DNA from: Bacteroidota bacterium
Lineage (GTDB): Bacteria > Bacteroidota > Ignavibacteria > UBA10030 > UBA8401
Length of the DNA: 64,000 nt
Assembly (NCBI GenBank): GCA_030679145.1
Contig: JAUXTU010000116.1
Location: forward strand, 62,001-126,000
Reading direction: 5' to 3'
The notes below the pieces were generated by a model. It made no database searches and was not told the origin of the DNA. It saw only the letters and a list, made by a program, of their open reading frames with translations. Of the stretch, positions 34,901 through 44,145 are shown piece after piece. The position numbers and the translations under genes are program-made. Every line of letters starts with the position of its first letter. Within the stretch, counting starts at the first letter, position 1.

Positions 34901-37138
34901 AATCTAAAACCAGACCCAAATTTTATCCTTGATACGACAGGTGTTTCGTCAATTGCCCCAGGTGCACAAAAGACCATTACTATCACATATCATCCCAAAT
35001 CTGTTGGCGGGCATTTTACAGCATACGTATTCAGCACGAATGATCCCAAAAATCCATCGATTGTGTTGACTGCAAACGGTTCTGCTATTGCTAAACTTGC
35101 AGTAACCAAAAAACTATTAGTTGATACATTGCATAATTCATCCGTCTCATTTAAGGATTCTACGAGCGGTGTTAACCAGTTATTTAAATTTTTTGAACAA
35201 AGTGGAATTCAAATATCGTTGACCGGTTTTGACCTTCGTCCATCAGGAAATGATATTCTCTTGCTGATCGCCCCGCAAAAGAAATTTACACCTCAAGAAA
35301 TTGATTCCGTGAAAACATTTGTTATCAACGGAGGATTGTTGGTTGCTCTCGGCAATTCAGCGCTTGAAGGAAATAATGCCGCTGCATTAAATTCATTGTT
35401 GCAAGATTCTACATGGACAACCAATCTTGCATTTAATTCAAATACTGTGGTCGATGATTCATCAAATTTTCAGTCTAATAATTTTGATCCATTGTTAACC
35501 ACATTTGCCGATGTTAAACATCCGTACTTTGCCAATGTTGATACACTGGTGTTCTTTGGAAGTGCAAGCGTAACGGTTTCCGGAACAGCAATCCCGTTAA
35601 TAACAACATCACTAAAAGGAAAAACGATCGGCGGGACAAGTAGTGTGCAGCCCGCAGTTGCTGGTCTCAGCAAGATTGGCAAAGGAAAAATTCTATTGCT
35701 GGGCGATGCCGATATGTGGAAGGTGGAATCTGCCAATCAGCAAAAACAACCGAATATTTCGATCAAAGATAATCTTGCATTCGCAATTAATGTGTTCAGT
35801 GTTACCGAAGATTACGAAGTGAAACTTCCAAACAAAACATTGAATGAAAGATATCAGTTGGTCAGCATCCCGTTCGATCTTGATAATGCCGATGTTGCAT
35901 CCGTTCTTAAAGGTTTAGGTGAACAGGGCCCGTTGTCATGGAGATTATTCGGACATTATGATCCGTCCACCGGAAAATACGTTGAGTTTCCGACTGAGAA
36001 ATTCAAATCATTCAAACGAGGAGAAGCGTATTGGCTGATCACGCGCGGAGAATTCGGGTTGAGTCTTGGCAATTCAACGATCGTTCCGGTACAATCATAC
36101 TATCCTATTAAGATTGGCCCCGGATATTCGATGGTGGGAAATCCATTTCCGTACAAAGTGAGTTGGAAAAATTCAACTCACGATTCAACACAAAATCTTA
36201 TTTGGAAATTTGACGGTGCAACATTCAAAGCAGAATCCCTTGCGCTCGATCCGTTTATAGGGTACTTTGTGAAAAATATGTCGAAGGATAGTGTTATTAT
36301 TTATATCAATCCTGAAGATATTACCGGTTTAGGAAAATCCGGATATTCTGCCGCTGTGGTTAATGAAGGAGAATGGAGAATTGGTATCAGTGCTGGTTCT
36401 GGAAAATCTTCTGACGAAGAAAATTATGCGGGCGTTGCAAAGGGAGCAAAGGATGAATTTGATTCATTCGATGTTGCTGAACCGCCATCGTCTCCGACTG
36501 ATTATGTGGTCGTTCGTTTCCAAAATAATTCATGGAAAGAACAGAGCGGTTCGTATGCAATGGATATTCGTTCGATCAGCAATGAAGGGCTCTTCTGGGA
36601 CTTTGATGTTACCACTGCAGCATCTCAATCGCGTGTAACATTGAACCTGACGAAATTTGGAAATCTTCCAAACGATTTTGAAATATTTGTGATCGATAAA
36701 ACAACCGAACGCATAGCGCAGATCGATCAGACATATCAATATGAATTTTCGATGGTAAAGAATGAATCACGCCGAAAATTCCGGTTGATTACAGGCAAAA
36801 AGGATTATGTTGAAAAAAATACACAAGGAATTCCGCTTATTGCTGTTGATTATTCACTGATGCAAAATTATCCGAATCCGTTCAATCCTTCAACACAAAT
36901 TCGATACGCACTTGGTCATAGCGGGCACGTTTCACTTGATGTCTACAATGTATTAGGACAACATGTGCGTTCGTTGATAAATAAAATTCAACCGATCGGA
37001 ACGTATGAGCTTGAGTGGGACGGGAAGGATAAAACCGGAACCCATGTTTCATCCGGAGTTTATTTCTATAAGATAACAGTGATGTCCAACGGTGAAAAAA
37101 TATTTAACGAAACAAAAAAATTGATGCTTCTTAAATAA
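31970..37138 (+). CDS. giant secreted cohesin-like / cadherin-like / GATase-like protein with T9SS tail
   Basis: The 1722-residue protein has a signal peptide (ending AGIAQAQ). Three cohesin-like beta-sandwiches lie at about residues 24-145, 235-365 and 445-565, separated by Ig-like BIG2 segments. A cadherin/He_PIG-type repeat at about 575-670 is followed by three more nearly identical 90-residue copies. An ASH-like module (FGSISFGGSKTLSASITNNG) spans about 935-1040, and a flavodoxin/GATase-like domain with KKFTPQEIDSVKTFVINGG spans about 1042-1275. A beta-rich region follows to about 1625, ending in a T9SS domain (NYPNPFNPSTQIRY to KKLMLLK). It starts 21 bases after a dockerin-bearing gene, so cohesin-dockerin pairing on the cell surface is an attractive but untested idea. 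Confidence 0.85.
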   Translation: MKKSFLYFIIAVLTVLCAGIAQAQIDTVHLFLQDGFGKRGNFYGFPIYCNDSLTVADSVISGEFTVSHNGAVMDIIGFDTVGTMLSGVQNVIYYSATKKLAFINSKPISGTGTLIYLTVQVKTNASGTTPLNLTGAMLNEGNPVVEVDPGSFRPMDIFINPKNPPQNKVVGDTILFSVTGDKTLPLFWSVADTSIALIDSTGRLIGKKIGQTYAKVVDFIGLSDSSNLIPINSPALNSLTMTIRDTSFVQNLTFDLPIRISDVTSLGIISTQWKLNFNANTLVPKAVITVGALAQSWGTPTVNFGTGTIDVAMAGSDTLTSQGIFAYVRFQVKRFATQSSNLTLQNVMFNENINAAIQNGVFTPILGPTITINPNVQVLTRGDTLTYFATGGTPPYKWFSSNVAIASVDSLTGKVKAKSRGIDTLRAFDVQGFDGTAIISINDFLATLPDTTVAIGDSVDVPIYVSDVTGLGILSTQIKIGYDTTKVRFSQLITSGVMSSAMQTAVNDSGSVIHMAFSGSFPLAGNGVFAKLRFHHKAPSGPGQFTPLTFLEYLNNENGPTVTLKNGKITIFSPLNTNPILTKAMGDTTINEDQQLTFDYDAFDLNNDTLKFSLQNPSPGMSIDSMTGLFNWRPSFTQFGLHTFTLLVTDGKGGSVSKQTNINVNRIPVFTQTLPDTIIVVDSVLNFTYSAVDPDNDNLTFSIIKSPVGATIQSDGIFSWKPSVTHIGNDTIIVAVSDGSFIARDSAIVTVQKINRPPQFVATLPDISVVVDSILNFKYTAVDPDNDNLTFSMMKSPAGATIQPDGTFSWKPSVTQIGSDTIIIAVSDGSFTVRDSAIVTVQKINRSPQFISVLPDIIFPVDSVLNFKYAAVDPDNDNLVFSIVKSLSGATIQNDGLFSWKPSVSQIGKDTIIISVSDGSFIVRDTAIVTVIGFPTAKLSQNNFDFGSISFGGSKTLSASITNNGVTPLVILGLPEFNLKPDPNFILDTTGVSSIAPGAQKTITITYHPKSVGGHFTAYVFSTNDPKNPSIVLTANGSAIAKLAVTKKLLVDTLHNSSVSFKDSTSGVNQLFKFFEQSGIQISLTGFDLRPSGNDILLLIAPQKKFTPQEIDSVKTFVINGGLLVALGNSALEGNNAAALNSLLQDSTWTTNLAFNSNTVVDDSSNFQSNNFDPLLTTFADVKHPYFANVDTLVFFGSASVTVSGTAIPLITTSLKGKTIGGTSSVQPAVAGLSKIGKGKILLLGDADMWKVESANQQKQPNISIKDNLAFAINVFSVTEDYEVKLPNKTLNERYQLVSIPFDLDNADVASVLKGLGEQGPLSWRLFGHYDPSTGKYVEFPTEKFKSFKRGEAYWLITRGEFGLSLGNSTIVPVQSYYPIKIGPGYSMVGNPFPYKVSWKNSTHDSTQNLIWKFDGATFKAESLALDPFIGYFVKNMSKDSVIIYINPEDITGLGKSGYSAAVVNEGEWRIGISAGSGKSSDEENYAGVAKGAKDEFDSFDVAEPPSSPTDYVVVRFQNNSWKEQSGSYAMDIRSISNEGLFWDFDVTTAASQSRVTLNLTKFGNLPNDFEIFVIDKTTERIAQIDQTYQYEFSMVKNESRRKFRLITGKKDYVEKNTQGIPLIAVDYSLMQNYPNPFNPSTQIRYALGHSGHVSLDVYNVLGQHVRSLINKIQPIGTYELEWDGKDKTGTHVSSGVYFYKITVMSNGEKIFNETKKLMLLK
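33989..34762 (+). repeat. three in-frame 270-bp tandem repeats
   Basis: Copies begin at 33989, 34259 and 34529 (cttcctgat or cttccggat), exactly 270 bp or 90 codons apart. The encoded unit runs LPDxxxxVDSxLNFxYxAVDPDNDNLxFS and on through FSWKPSVTxIGxDTI to the SDGSF...RDSAIVTV end. DNA identity between copies is high by eye; the third stops after about 235 bp at VTVIGFP. They code for cadherin-like domains. Confidence 0.88.
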
Positions 37139-37182
37139 GATAATTTTATGGTTTATCCCATCGTAAATCTGATCCTGACGTG

Positions 37183-38529
37183 ATGCGAATATTGCTTTTT
37201 CTTCTTAGCCTTCCATTATTACTTTCTTCACAGCCAACCTTACAACAAAAAATTGCTCAGATGGTGATGGTCGGTTTCACCGGAACAGCAATTCCTGACT
37301 CCATTAAAGTAGATATCCAGCAGCGAAGTCTCGGCGGCATAATTCTTTTTGCGAATAATATTGCTGAACCAAATCAGATTCGTGAGTTGGCATCTCAATT
37401 ATCTGTTTTAAGTTCTTCAAAATTGTTGTTAGCTGTGGATCAGGAGGGTGGTAAAGTTGCTCGTTTAGGTGCAGCGAATGGGTATAGTTCTACTCCAACC
37501 GCATTTCACTTAGGAAGCCATTTGAATCGTGAAGACTCAACCCGCGTATCAGCTGCGCTGATGGCAGGGTGGCTGAACCAGGCAGGATTCAATATAAACT
37601 TTGCGCCAGTAGCCGATGTGAATGTAAATCCACTCAGTCCGGCAATTGGGAAGTCCGAACGAAGCTACTCAGCGAACCCGGATACGGTCTCCCAACATAT
37701 ATCATGGTTCATCGATGAGTTCCATAAGAAAAAAATCATCACCACGTTAAAACATTTTCCCGGGCATGGCAGCGCTACAGCTGATTCGCATTTAGGATTT
37801 ACCGATGTAACGAACACTTGGACGGCAAAAGAACTTGAACCTTTTCGAACAACAATCAAGAGTGGAAGTACTGATGTCATCATGGCTGGGCATCTCTTTA
37901 ATGCTAAGATTGATTCACAATATCCCGCCTCACTTTCTTATAAGACCATCACCGAACTATTGCGTGACTCACTTCATTTTGATGGTGTTGTTATCAGTGA
38001 TGAATTATTTATGAAGGCAATCGCTGCGAACTTTCTGTTTGATGACGCATTGGAATTATGTGTAAAATCAGGAACAGATATTTTGCTCTTTAGTAAATCC
38101 GTCTATAACAATCAATCATTGACCGCATATGTTGTTGATGTTATTACGAGTAAAGTTCAAACAGGGAAAATTCCGTTAGCAATGATCGACTCTGCATATG
38201 GTCGAATTCAACGATTGAAGCAAAGAATATTGACCACCACTACTATTGCGTCATCACTGGAACCAAACTCTCCACTGTTGGATCAAAATTACCCCAATCC
38301 ATTTAATCCGGTAACGACTATCAAATTTGTCCTGCAATATTCTAATCACACATCATTAAAAATATATGACGTGTTAGGAAGAGAAGTTGCAACAGCGGTA
38401 GAAGGTAAACTTAACTCAGGAATACACTCGTATCAATTTTCCGGTGTGAACCTCGCCAGCGGAGTTTATATTTATCGGATTGTTTCAGGAAACTTTGCTC
38501 ATACAAAAAAAATGGTCTTGCAAAAGTAA
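37183..38529 (+). CDS. secreted GH3 beta-N-acetylhexosaminidase with T9SS tail
   Basis: The 448-residue protein (ATG 37183; GTG 37180 would add one residue) has a short signal peptide (MRILLFLLSLPLLLSSQ) and a NagZ-type GH3 barrel to about 350. The barrel shows LGGIILFANNI, LLLAVDQEGGKVARL, the KHFPGHGSATADSHLG loop with the acid/base H203, VIMAGHLF, and the nucleophile D273 in VISDELFM. The C-terminus (NYPNPFNPVTTIKF to KKMVLQK) is a T9SS sorting domain. NagZ is usually cytoplasmic or a lipoprotein and removes GlcNAc from muropeptides. This version is probably exported to the surface, where chitin- or peptidoglycan-derived GlcNAc glycosides are likely substrates. It follows the cohesin-like gene by 44 bases. 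Confidence 0.9.
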   Translation: MRILLFLLSLPLLLSSQPTLQQKIAQMVMVGFTGTAIPDSIKVDIQQRSLGGIILFANNIAEPNQIRELASQLSVLSSSKLLLAVDQEGGKVARLGAANGYSSTPTAFHLGSHLNREDSTRVSAALMAGWLNQAGFNINFAPVADVNVNPLSPAIGKSERSYSANPDTVSQHISWFIDEFHKKKIITTLKHFPGHGSATADSHLGFTDVTNTWTAKELEPFRTTIKSGSTDVIMAGHLFNAKIDSQYPASLSYKTITELLRDSLHFDGVVISDELFMKAIAANFLFDDALELCVKSGTDILLFSKSVYNNQSLTAYVVDVITSKVQTGKIPLAMIDSAYGRIQRLKQRILTTTTIASSLEPNSPLLDQNYPNPFNPVTTIKFVLQYSNHTSLKIYDVLGREVATAVEGKLNSGIHSYQFSGVNLASGVYIYRIVSGNFAHTKKMVLQK

Positions 38530-38823
38530 GTTGAGACGAGAATATTTTTATTAAAAAATCACCCTGCCTAATGTAGTTTACAGTTGTTTACTAAAAATCA
38601 TTCAAAATGAAGCAATATTTATAATGCATAATTATTCAACGAATGCATAAATGCTTTTTTTTGTTGCATTAGTTGTTGAAAAATCGTTAACATTCCACCA
38701 GAAAGTTACCCCATCGTTATCGATACCGTGCTGCTGGAAAATATGCCTTATACTGTATGTTCTTCACCCAAATAAATTTAGATTCGTTTTACAACATTCT
38801 TTTCTCAATTAGGAGATGAATCA
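38530..38823. other. intergenic region before the TonB-receptor operon
   Basis: This AT-rich gap of 294 bases holds no gene. TAGATTCG at 38780-38787 is a one-mismatch -7 box, but only an ATG trinucleotide stands at the -33 distance. AGGAG at 38812-38816 is a clear ribosome-binding site for GTG 38824. Repeated AATGCATAA words near 38620-38650 are of unknown meaning. Confidence 0.4.
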
Positions 38824-41800
38824 GTGAAATCTTTAGCTACTCTCTGCTTAATTCTACTAACCACATCATTTTTACACTCAGGAACGTCAGGAAAAATTTC
38901 CGGTAAAGTGAATGATGCACAAACAGGTGACGCACTTGTTGGTGTGAATGTGGTAATTGTTGGAACCACACTTGGTGCTTCAACTGATATCGATGGTGGA
39001 TTTGTGATTATCAATATTCCTCCTGGAGAATATACTGTAAGAGCATCCGCTTTGGGTCATGCGTCTGTATTGCAAACAAAAGTTCGTGTTCTCATCGATC
39101 AAACAACTGAAGCGGATTTTAAGCTGTCGGAAGAAGTGGTAAAAGGGGAAGAGGTTATCATTGTTGCTCAACGACCGGTTGTGCAAAAAGATGTCGCGTC
39201 CAGTCAGGCAAATATCAGTGAATCTGAGATACAAAAATTACCGGTTACTTCGGTGACAGCGGTTATTGGTTTGCAGGCAGGCATACAAGGTGGAACAACA
39301 ATTCGTGGCGGAGCATCGGATCAAACGGCTTTTATGTTGGATGGATTAACATTGCGGGATGAACGAAATAATACTCCAATCACCGGTATTAGTCTGAGTG
39401 CTGTCCAAGATATCCAGGTTCAAACAGGCGGATTTAATGCAGAGTACGGTAATATTCGATCAGGTATTGTGAATGTGATTACCAAAGAAGGAAGTCCAAA
39501 CCAATATACTGTCAGCATCACGGGACGATACAGTCCGCCGACAGCAAAAAATTTTGGCGGGAATATCTTTGACAAAAATTCATATTGGATCCGTCCATAT
39601 CTTGATCCGGCAGTAGCGTTTGTGGGTACGACAAATGGATCGTGGGATTATTTTACCCAGCAACAGTATCAAGCGTTTGAAGGTTGGAATTCCATCTCAG
39701 AAAAAACGATGAAAGATCCAAATCCAGCGAAACATTTAACCCCTCTGGCAGCGCAACAACTCTTCCTCTTTCAACATCGCAAATCAGCAGACATCATTCA
39801 ACCGGATTATGATGTTGACATGGGTATTGGCGGACCGGTTATTCCAATGATTGGTGATCAATTTGGCAATCTCCGATTTTTTGCGTCATACCGAAGTGCG
39901 CGAACAATGTATATGATTCCGTTGGCAACAAATGACTATCGCGACTATACCGGTCAACTAAAAGTAACCGCCGATATAACCGGCGGAATGAAAATAATGT
40001 TTCAAGGTTTGCAGGGACAACAATACGGCACAACAAATAGTAGAACAGGTCTTCCCGGATTCTTTACTTCGCCCGGATCTATTGCAAGTGAAATTACCGG
40101 CGGCGGCAGTTTTGCAGATTCAAGAATGTATTCCGATGCATACTGGTCGCCAAGCAAAGTGAACACAAACAGTTATGGTACGAAGTTTACTCATATTCTT
40201 TCATCAGTAACATCGTATGAAATCAGCATTAACAGAGTCGTTTCTCAATATCAAACCAATCCTGGTCGCAACCGAAATACAGATAGCATATATTATTTTG
40301 GCAATGGATACAAAACAGACGAAGGACCATTCGGTTATACTTTTAATCCAACTACTGGTGTTAATGGTCTGCGAATGAGCATTGGTTTTAGTAATTCACG
40401 CGACAGCAGTAAGGTGGCTGCATCAACAGTACGTTTTGATTTCAATAGTCAAATGGATAAATATGATCAAATTAAAGCAGGGGTGGAATTTACCTATACC
40501 AAAAATGATGTAAACTATGCTTCGATCGATCCTTATTTGCCGCGAAGTGGAGTTTGGTCTAAATGGTCAACAACACCAATTCGTGGTGCATTGTATCTGC
40601 AAGATAAAATTGAGTATGAAGGAATGATCGCTAATATCGGCATTCGCATGGATTATTCTGATCCTCGCGGTACATGGTTTGAATATTCACCATACGATAA
40701 AGCTCTTTCTGCGGAATTTGCTGCCGGTTTAGATACTATCCTTGCTCGTGTTGAAATCGAAAAGAGCATAACATTCAGTCCCCGCATTGGAATTGCGTTT
40801 CCTGTTACTGAATATTCCAAACTATTTTTTAATTACGGACATTTTCGACAGATGCCTACACCGGAAAATTTATATTTGATCCGTCGTTCGACATTCGATC
40901 AGTCGGTAACGCGACTTGCGAATCCAAACAACCCTCTTCCCAAAACTGTTTCATACGAATTAGGGTACGAACACAGTTTGTTTGAACAATATCTTGTTCG
41001 CATTGCAGGCTATTATAAAGATATCACCGACCAACCAGCACTTATTACATTCGTCAGTCGTGATACAAAAGTAAACTATTCAGTCTCTACACCAAATTCC
41101 TATGCCGATATTCGCGGCTTTGAAATTACGCTGCAAAAAAATAGAGGTGAGTGGATCACAGGATTTTTGAATTATACATACATGGCATCATCAAGCGGAC
41201 GATATGGATTTGGTTTTGTGTATGAAAATGCTGCAGACCAACGAACATACGAACGCGATAATCGTGAAACAGATCTATATCAATCAAAGCCTGTTCCTTC
41301 TCCTTACGCTCGTTTCAGTCTTGATTTGTTTACGCCGATTGATTATGATCCGATGGGTTCGAATGGATTTTTATTTTATGATTGGAGATTGAATTTTACC
41401 GGAAGCTGGCAAAACGGTAATTATTTTACATGGGCAGGCGGCGGCGGAGCAAGTATTCCGGGTATCCGCAACAATATGCAGTATAAAGACAATTATTTCC
41501 TTGATATGCGTGTCAGTAAATCATTTAAGATTTTGGGTGCTGAATTGTTGCTCTTTATGGATATTTTCAATTTACCAAACATCCAGAATTTTTCAGGATA
41601 TGGATTTATTGGAACCAACTTTGATGAGTATATGAAATCGTTACACATGCCTTCGGACAAATATGATTCTCGATTTGGCTACGTCAATATTACTGGGGAT
41701 GATCAACCGGGTGATGTTCGTAAAGATGGTGTTGATTATGTTCCGATCGTTGCAGTTGGCAGTACGGCGGGTGTCACAACTCCTTTTACAACTGCTATTT

Positions 41801-41985
41801 ACTACGATGCAAGTTCGCAGCAATATCTTGAATATAAAGACAATGCATGGGTACAGGTTGACCAAGGACGTTTGAGTAAAGCACTTGATGATAAAGCATA
41901 TATCCGAATGCCAAGCATGCCTCAATTCTTATTCTTAAATCCACGCGATATGTATTTTGGAATGAAATTGACGATTGATTTTTAG
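38824..41985 (+). CDS. TonB-dependent receptor with carboxypeptidase-regulatory-like domain
   Basis: The 1053-residue protein starts at GTG 38824; an in-frame stop rules out the ATG at 38817, and AGGAG lies seven bases before the GTG. A signal peptide (about 1-19) is followed by a CarboxypepD_reg-like domain (GKISGKVNDAQTGDALVGVN, about 22-105). The plug domain (about 115-230) shows TTIRGGASDQTAFMLDGL and SGIVNVITKEG, and the long beta-barrel ends in MYFGMKLTIDF, with the usual terminal Phe. Such receptors import large ligands or act in assembly with TonB energy. No SusD-type lipoprotein follows, unlike classical glycan loci. Five more same-strand genes follow with short gaps, so this is the head of an operon. 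Confidence 0.92.
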   Translation: MKSLATLCLILLTTSFLHSGTSGKISGKVNDAQTGDALVGVNVVIVGTTLGASTDIDGGFVIINIPPGEYTVRASALGHASVLQTKVRVLIDQTTEADFKLSEEVVKGEEVIIVAQRPVVQKDVASSQANISESEIQKLPVTSVTAVIGLQAGIQGGTTIRGGASDQTAFMLDGLTLRDERNNTPITGISLSAVQDIQVQTGGFNAEYGNIRSGIVNVITKEGSPNQYTVSITGRYSPPTAKNFGGNIFDKNSYWIRPYLDPAVAFVGTTNGSWDYFTQQQYQAFEGWNSISEKTMKDPNPAKHLTPLAAQQLFLFQHRKSADIIQPDYDVDMGIGGPVIPMIGDQFGNLRFFASYRSARTMYMIPLATNDYRDYTGQLKVTADITGGMKIMFQGLQGQQYGTTNSRTGLPGFFTSPGSIASEITGGGSFADSRMYSDAYWSPSKVNTNSYGTKFTHILSSVTSYEISINRVVSQYQTNPGRNRNTDSIYYFGNGYKTDEGPFGYTFNPTTGVNGLRMSIGFSNSRDSSKVAASTVRFDFNSQMDKYDQIKAGVEFTYTKNDVNYASIDPYLPRSGVWSKWSTTPIRGALYLQDKIEYEGMIANIGIRMDYSDPRGTWFEYSPYDKALSAEFAAGLDTILARVEIEKSITFSPRIGIAFPVTEYSKLFFNYGHFRQMPTPENLYLIRRSTFDQSVTRLANPNNPLPKTVSYELGYEHSLFEQYLVRIAGYYKDITDQPALITFVSRDTKVNYSVSTPNSYADIRGFEITLQKNRGEWITGFLNYTYMASSSGRYGFGFVYENAADQRTYERDNRETDLYQSKPVPSPYARFSLDLFTPIDYDPMGSNGFLFYDWRLNFTGSWQNGNYFTWAGGGGASIPGIRNNMQYKDNYFLDMRVSKSFKILGAELLLFMDIFNLPNIQNFSGYGFIGTNFDEYMKSLHMPSDKYDSRFGYVNITGDDQPGDVRKDGVDYVPIVAVGSTAGVTTPFTTAIYYDASSQQYLEYKDNAWVQVDQGRLSKALDDKAYIRMPSMPQFLFLNPRDMYFGMKLTIDF

Positions 41986-42049
41986 TATAAGAACCGTTGT
42001 GTTTAAAGATAATCGATCAACGCGGTATTGAACTATTTACGAGGAAGCT

Positions 42050-44122
42050 ATGAAGCAAAAATTATTTGCACAACACGTTGTCGGAATAAGTTTGTTTGTT
42101 GGTCTGATTATAAGCTCGGTTCAACTTGAAGCACAACAATCAAAATGGATGACTGTTGGTGCATTGCAAAGTTGGTATTCCAGTTCCGGATGTGAGATTG
42201 AAGAAGGGCGAGTGCAGGTGCAGCAAGATGGCGTTCGTTGGCCCGCTATTTTTCAAAAACAAGATATGATTGCTGCTAAAGGATTTTGGATCGGTACAAC
42301 GAATTATTTAGATAAAAACGGCACAACATATCAACAAAAAGTTGTTCATGTGGGTCCTCGAGTGCGCGGTACAACAGAGTTTTTCTCCACACGTTTTAAA
42401 ATGATCAGTAAGTTCGATCCGCCAGCCGTTTTTGTTGATGGAAATGTTTCACAAGGTCAATCGGTAGACAACGATAGTGTTGATACTAATTTAAAAGCTG
42501 ACAGAGTGATTGATAATATTATTAATACATCCATCGGTATTGAGGTTCATAGAAAAATTATCGGTTTCAGTCAACAAGGTCATGACAACTATCTTATCTA
42601 TGAATATACTTTTACAAACACAGGCATCGTCGATGATATAGGGACGACACGTCCTTCGAAAACTCTCACAGGTGTCTATTTCTATTGGCAGAATCGATAT
42701 GCAGTTTGTGCTGATACCAGATATGTGATTGCAAACTCAACGGGTTGGGGGACAAACACACTAAACGATGTTGTTGGTGATACAACTGTTCCTCATACAT
42801 TTCCATTCGCAGCATCCCCATTTAATTCTACAAACGATTTACGGGCAACATATGCATGGCACGGTAAATCAATTTTCTTTACTGGCGTTTATGATAATGT
42901 CGGCGGACCAATTTGGTCTCCTTCCACTGCAGCCGGATATGGATATCAATCAGGAGATACCATCGGTCGTCTTGGTGCTTCTCAATTTGTTGGCTTGGTA
43001 ACATTGTATGCACAAAAATCACCGTCTGATACATCGGATGATCTAAAACAACCTGCAACAACCTCTTACGAAGGATCTGACGAACCAAATAATTCTAATA
43101 ATGATCAATACAATCCGGTAAAAATGTCATCAGAATATAGCTGGATGACCAAAGGGCATGTCATACCTAGACACGCAGATAAAACTGGTCCAGGAGGTGA
43201 TCCTGCAACTGGCTCTGCTGGTGCAGCAGGTTATTCAGCGGCAATTGGATATGGACCGTACACATTGGCACCGAATGAAAGAATTAAAATTGTAATGGCA
43301 GAAGCAGCCGGCGGGTTGTCTCGTGAAGCAAATACTGATATTGGCAGATTATATAAAAATGCTCCTTCGGCGACACGTGAAACTGCTCTATTGAATTATA
43401 AAGGTGTCAGTAAAACAAAAAATGATTGGGTATATACCAGCAGAGATTCTTTGTTTAAAACGTTTCGTAATGCAATCAATAATTATCAATCAGGGTATGC
43501 TACTGGTTCGTTAGCACCACTTCCTCCGAAATTTTTTAATGTAAATTCCGGAGCAGGCGGTATCCGATTTGCATGGGAATTATATAGCAGCACGGGAATT
43601 CAGGGATTTCAAGTATGGCGGGCAATCAGTCGTTCTGATAGTTTCTATACAAAAATTGCCGATCTTCCGGCAAGTGCTCGTGCGTATCAAGATACAACAG
43701 CAGTTGTTGATGTGGCACATTATTATAATTTTGTTGTCGTTGGAACAAATGGTTTAACAAGTAATCCATATTACGCTCAAACGTACGATCCGGCTTACAA
43801 AAAAGTAGCCGCTTCTGCGGAGTTGATAAAATCAAATATCCGTATCGTTCCCAATCCCTATAATATCAGTGCCGCGAAATTATTGTATCCCGGCGAACAG
43901 GATAAGATCGCCTTTAAGAATGTTCCTGCAATTTGCACGATCCGAATCTATTCGGAATTAGGAGAACTCATTAATACTCTGGAACATATAGACGGGACTG
44001 GAACGCAAGATTATGATATGACCACATCATCAAAACAAATTATTGTCAGCGGAATATATATTGCTGTGATCGAAACACCGGCAGGGAGCAGGGCAATATT
44101 AAAATTTGTGGTCATTCGCTAA
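42050..44122 (+). CDS. exported protein with FN3-like module and T9SS-like C-terminus
   Basis: The 690-residue protein has a signal peptide (about 1-28, ending SVQLEAQ). Most of it is a beta-rich region I do not recognise (GFWIGTTNYLD, HVGPRVRGTTEFF, then YTLAPNERIKIVMAEAAGG around 410). An FN3-like module with PPKFFNVNSGAGGIRFAWE lies near 500-590. The C-terminal 85 residues read IRIVPNPYNISAAKLLYPG and end GIYIAVIETPAGSRAILKFVVIR, a variant of the T9SS type A sorting domain. Homologous proteins with the same N-terminal layout are, from memory, common in Ignavibacteria and related phyla next to TonB receptors. It follows the receptor by 64 bases. Function unknown; likely a surface partner of the receptor. 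Confidence 0.75.
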   Translation: MKQKLFAQHVVGISLFVGLIISSVQLEAQQSKWMTVGALQSWYSSSGCEIEEGRVQVQQDGVRWPAIFQKQDMIAAKGFWIGTTNYLDKNGTTYQQKVVHVGPRVRGTTEFFSTRFKMISKFDPPAVFVDGNVSQGQSVDNDSVDTNLKADRVIDNIINTSIGIEVHRKIIGFSQQGHDNYLIYEYTFTNTGIVDDIGTTRPSKTLTGVYFYWQNRYAVCADTRYVIANSTGWGTNTLNDVVGDTTVPHTFPFAASPFNSTNDLRATYAWHGKSIFFTGVYDNVGGPIWSPSTAAGYGYQSGDTIGRLGASQFVGLVTLYAQKSPSDTSDDLKQPATTSYEGSDEPNNSNNDQYNPVKMSSEYSWMTKGHVIPRHADKTGPGGDPATGSAGAAGYSAAIGYGPYTLAPNERIKIVMAEAAGGLSREANTDIGRLYKNAPSATRETALLNYKGVSKTKNDWVYTSRDSLFKTFRNAINNYQSGYATGSLAPLPPKFFNVNSGAGGIRFAWELYSSTGIQGFQVWRAISRSDSFYTKIADLPASARAYQDTTAVVDVAHYYNFVVVGTNGLTSNPYYAQTYDPAYKKVAASAELIKSNIRIVPNPYNISAAKLLYPGEQDKIAFKNVPAICTIRIYSELGELINTLEHIDGTGTQDYDMTTSSKQIIVSGIYIAVIETPAGSRAILKFVVIR

Positions 44123-44145
44123 TATGATCTATTCGAAAGGATTTG

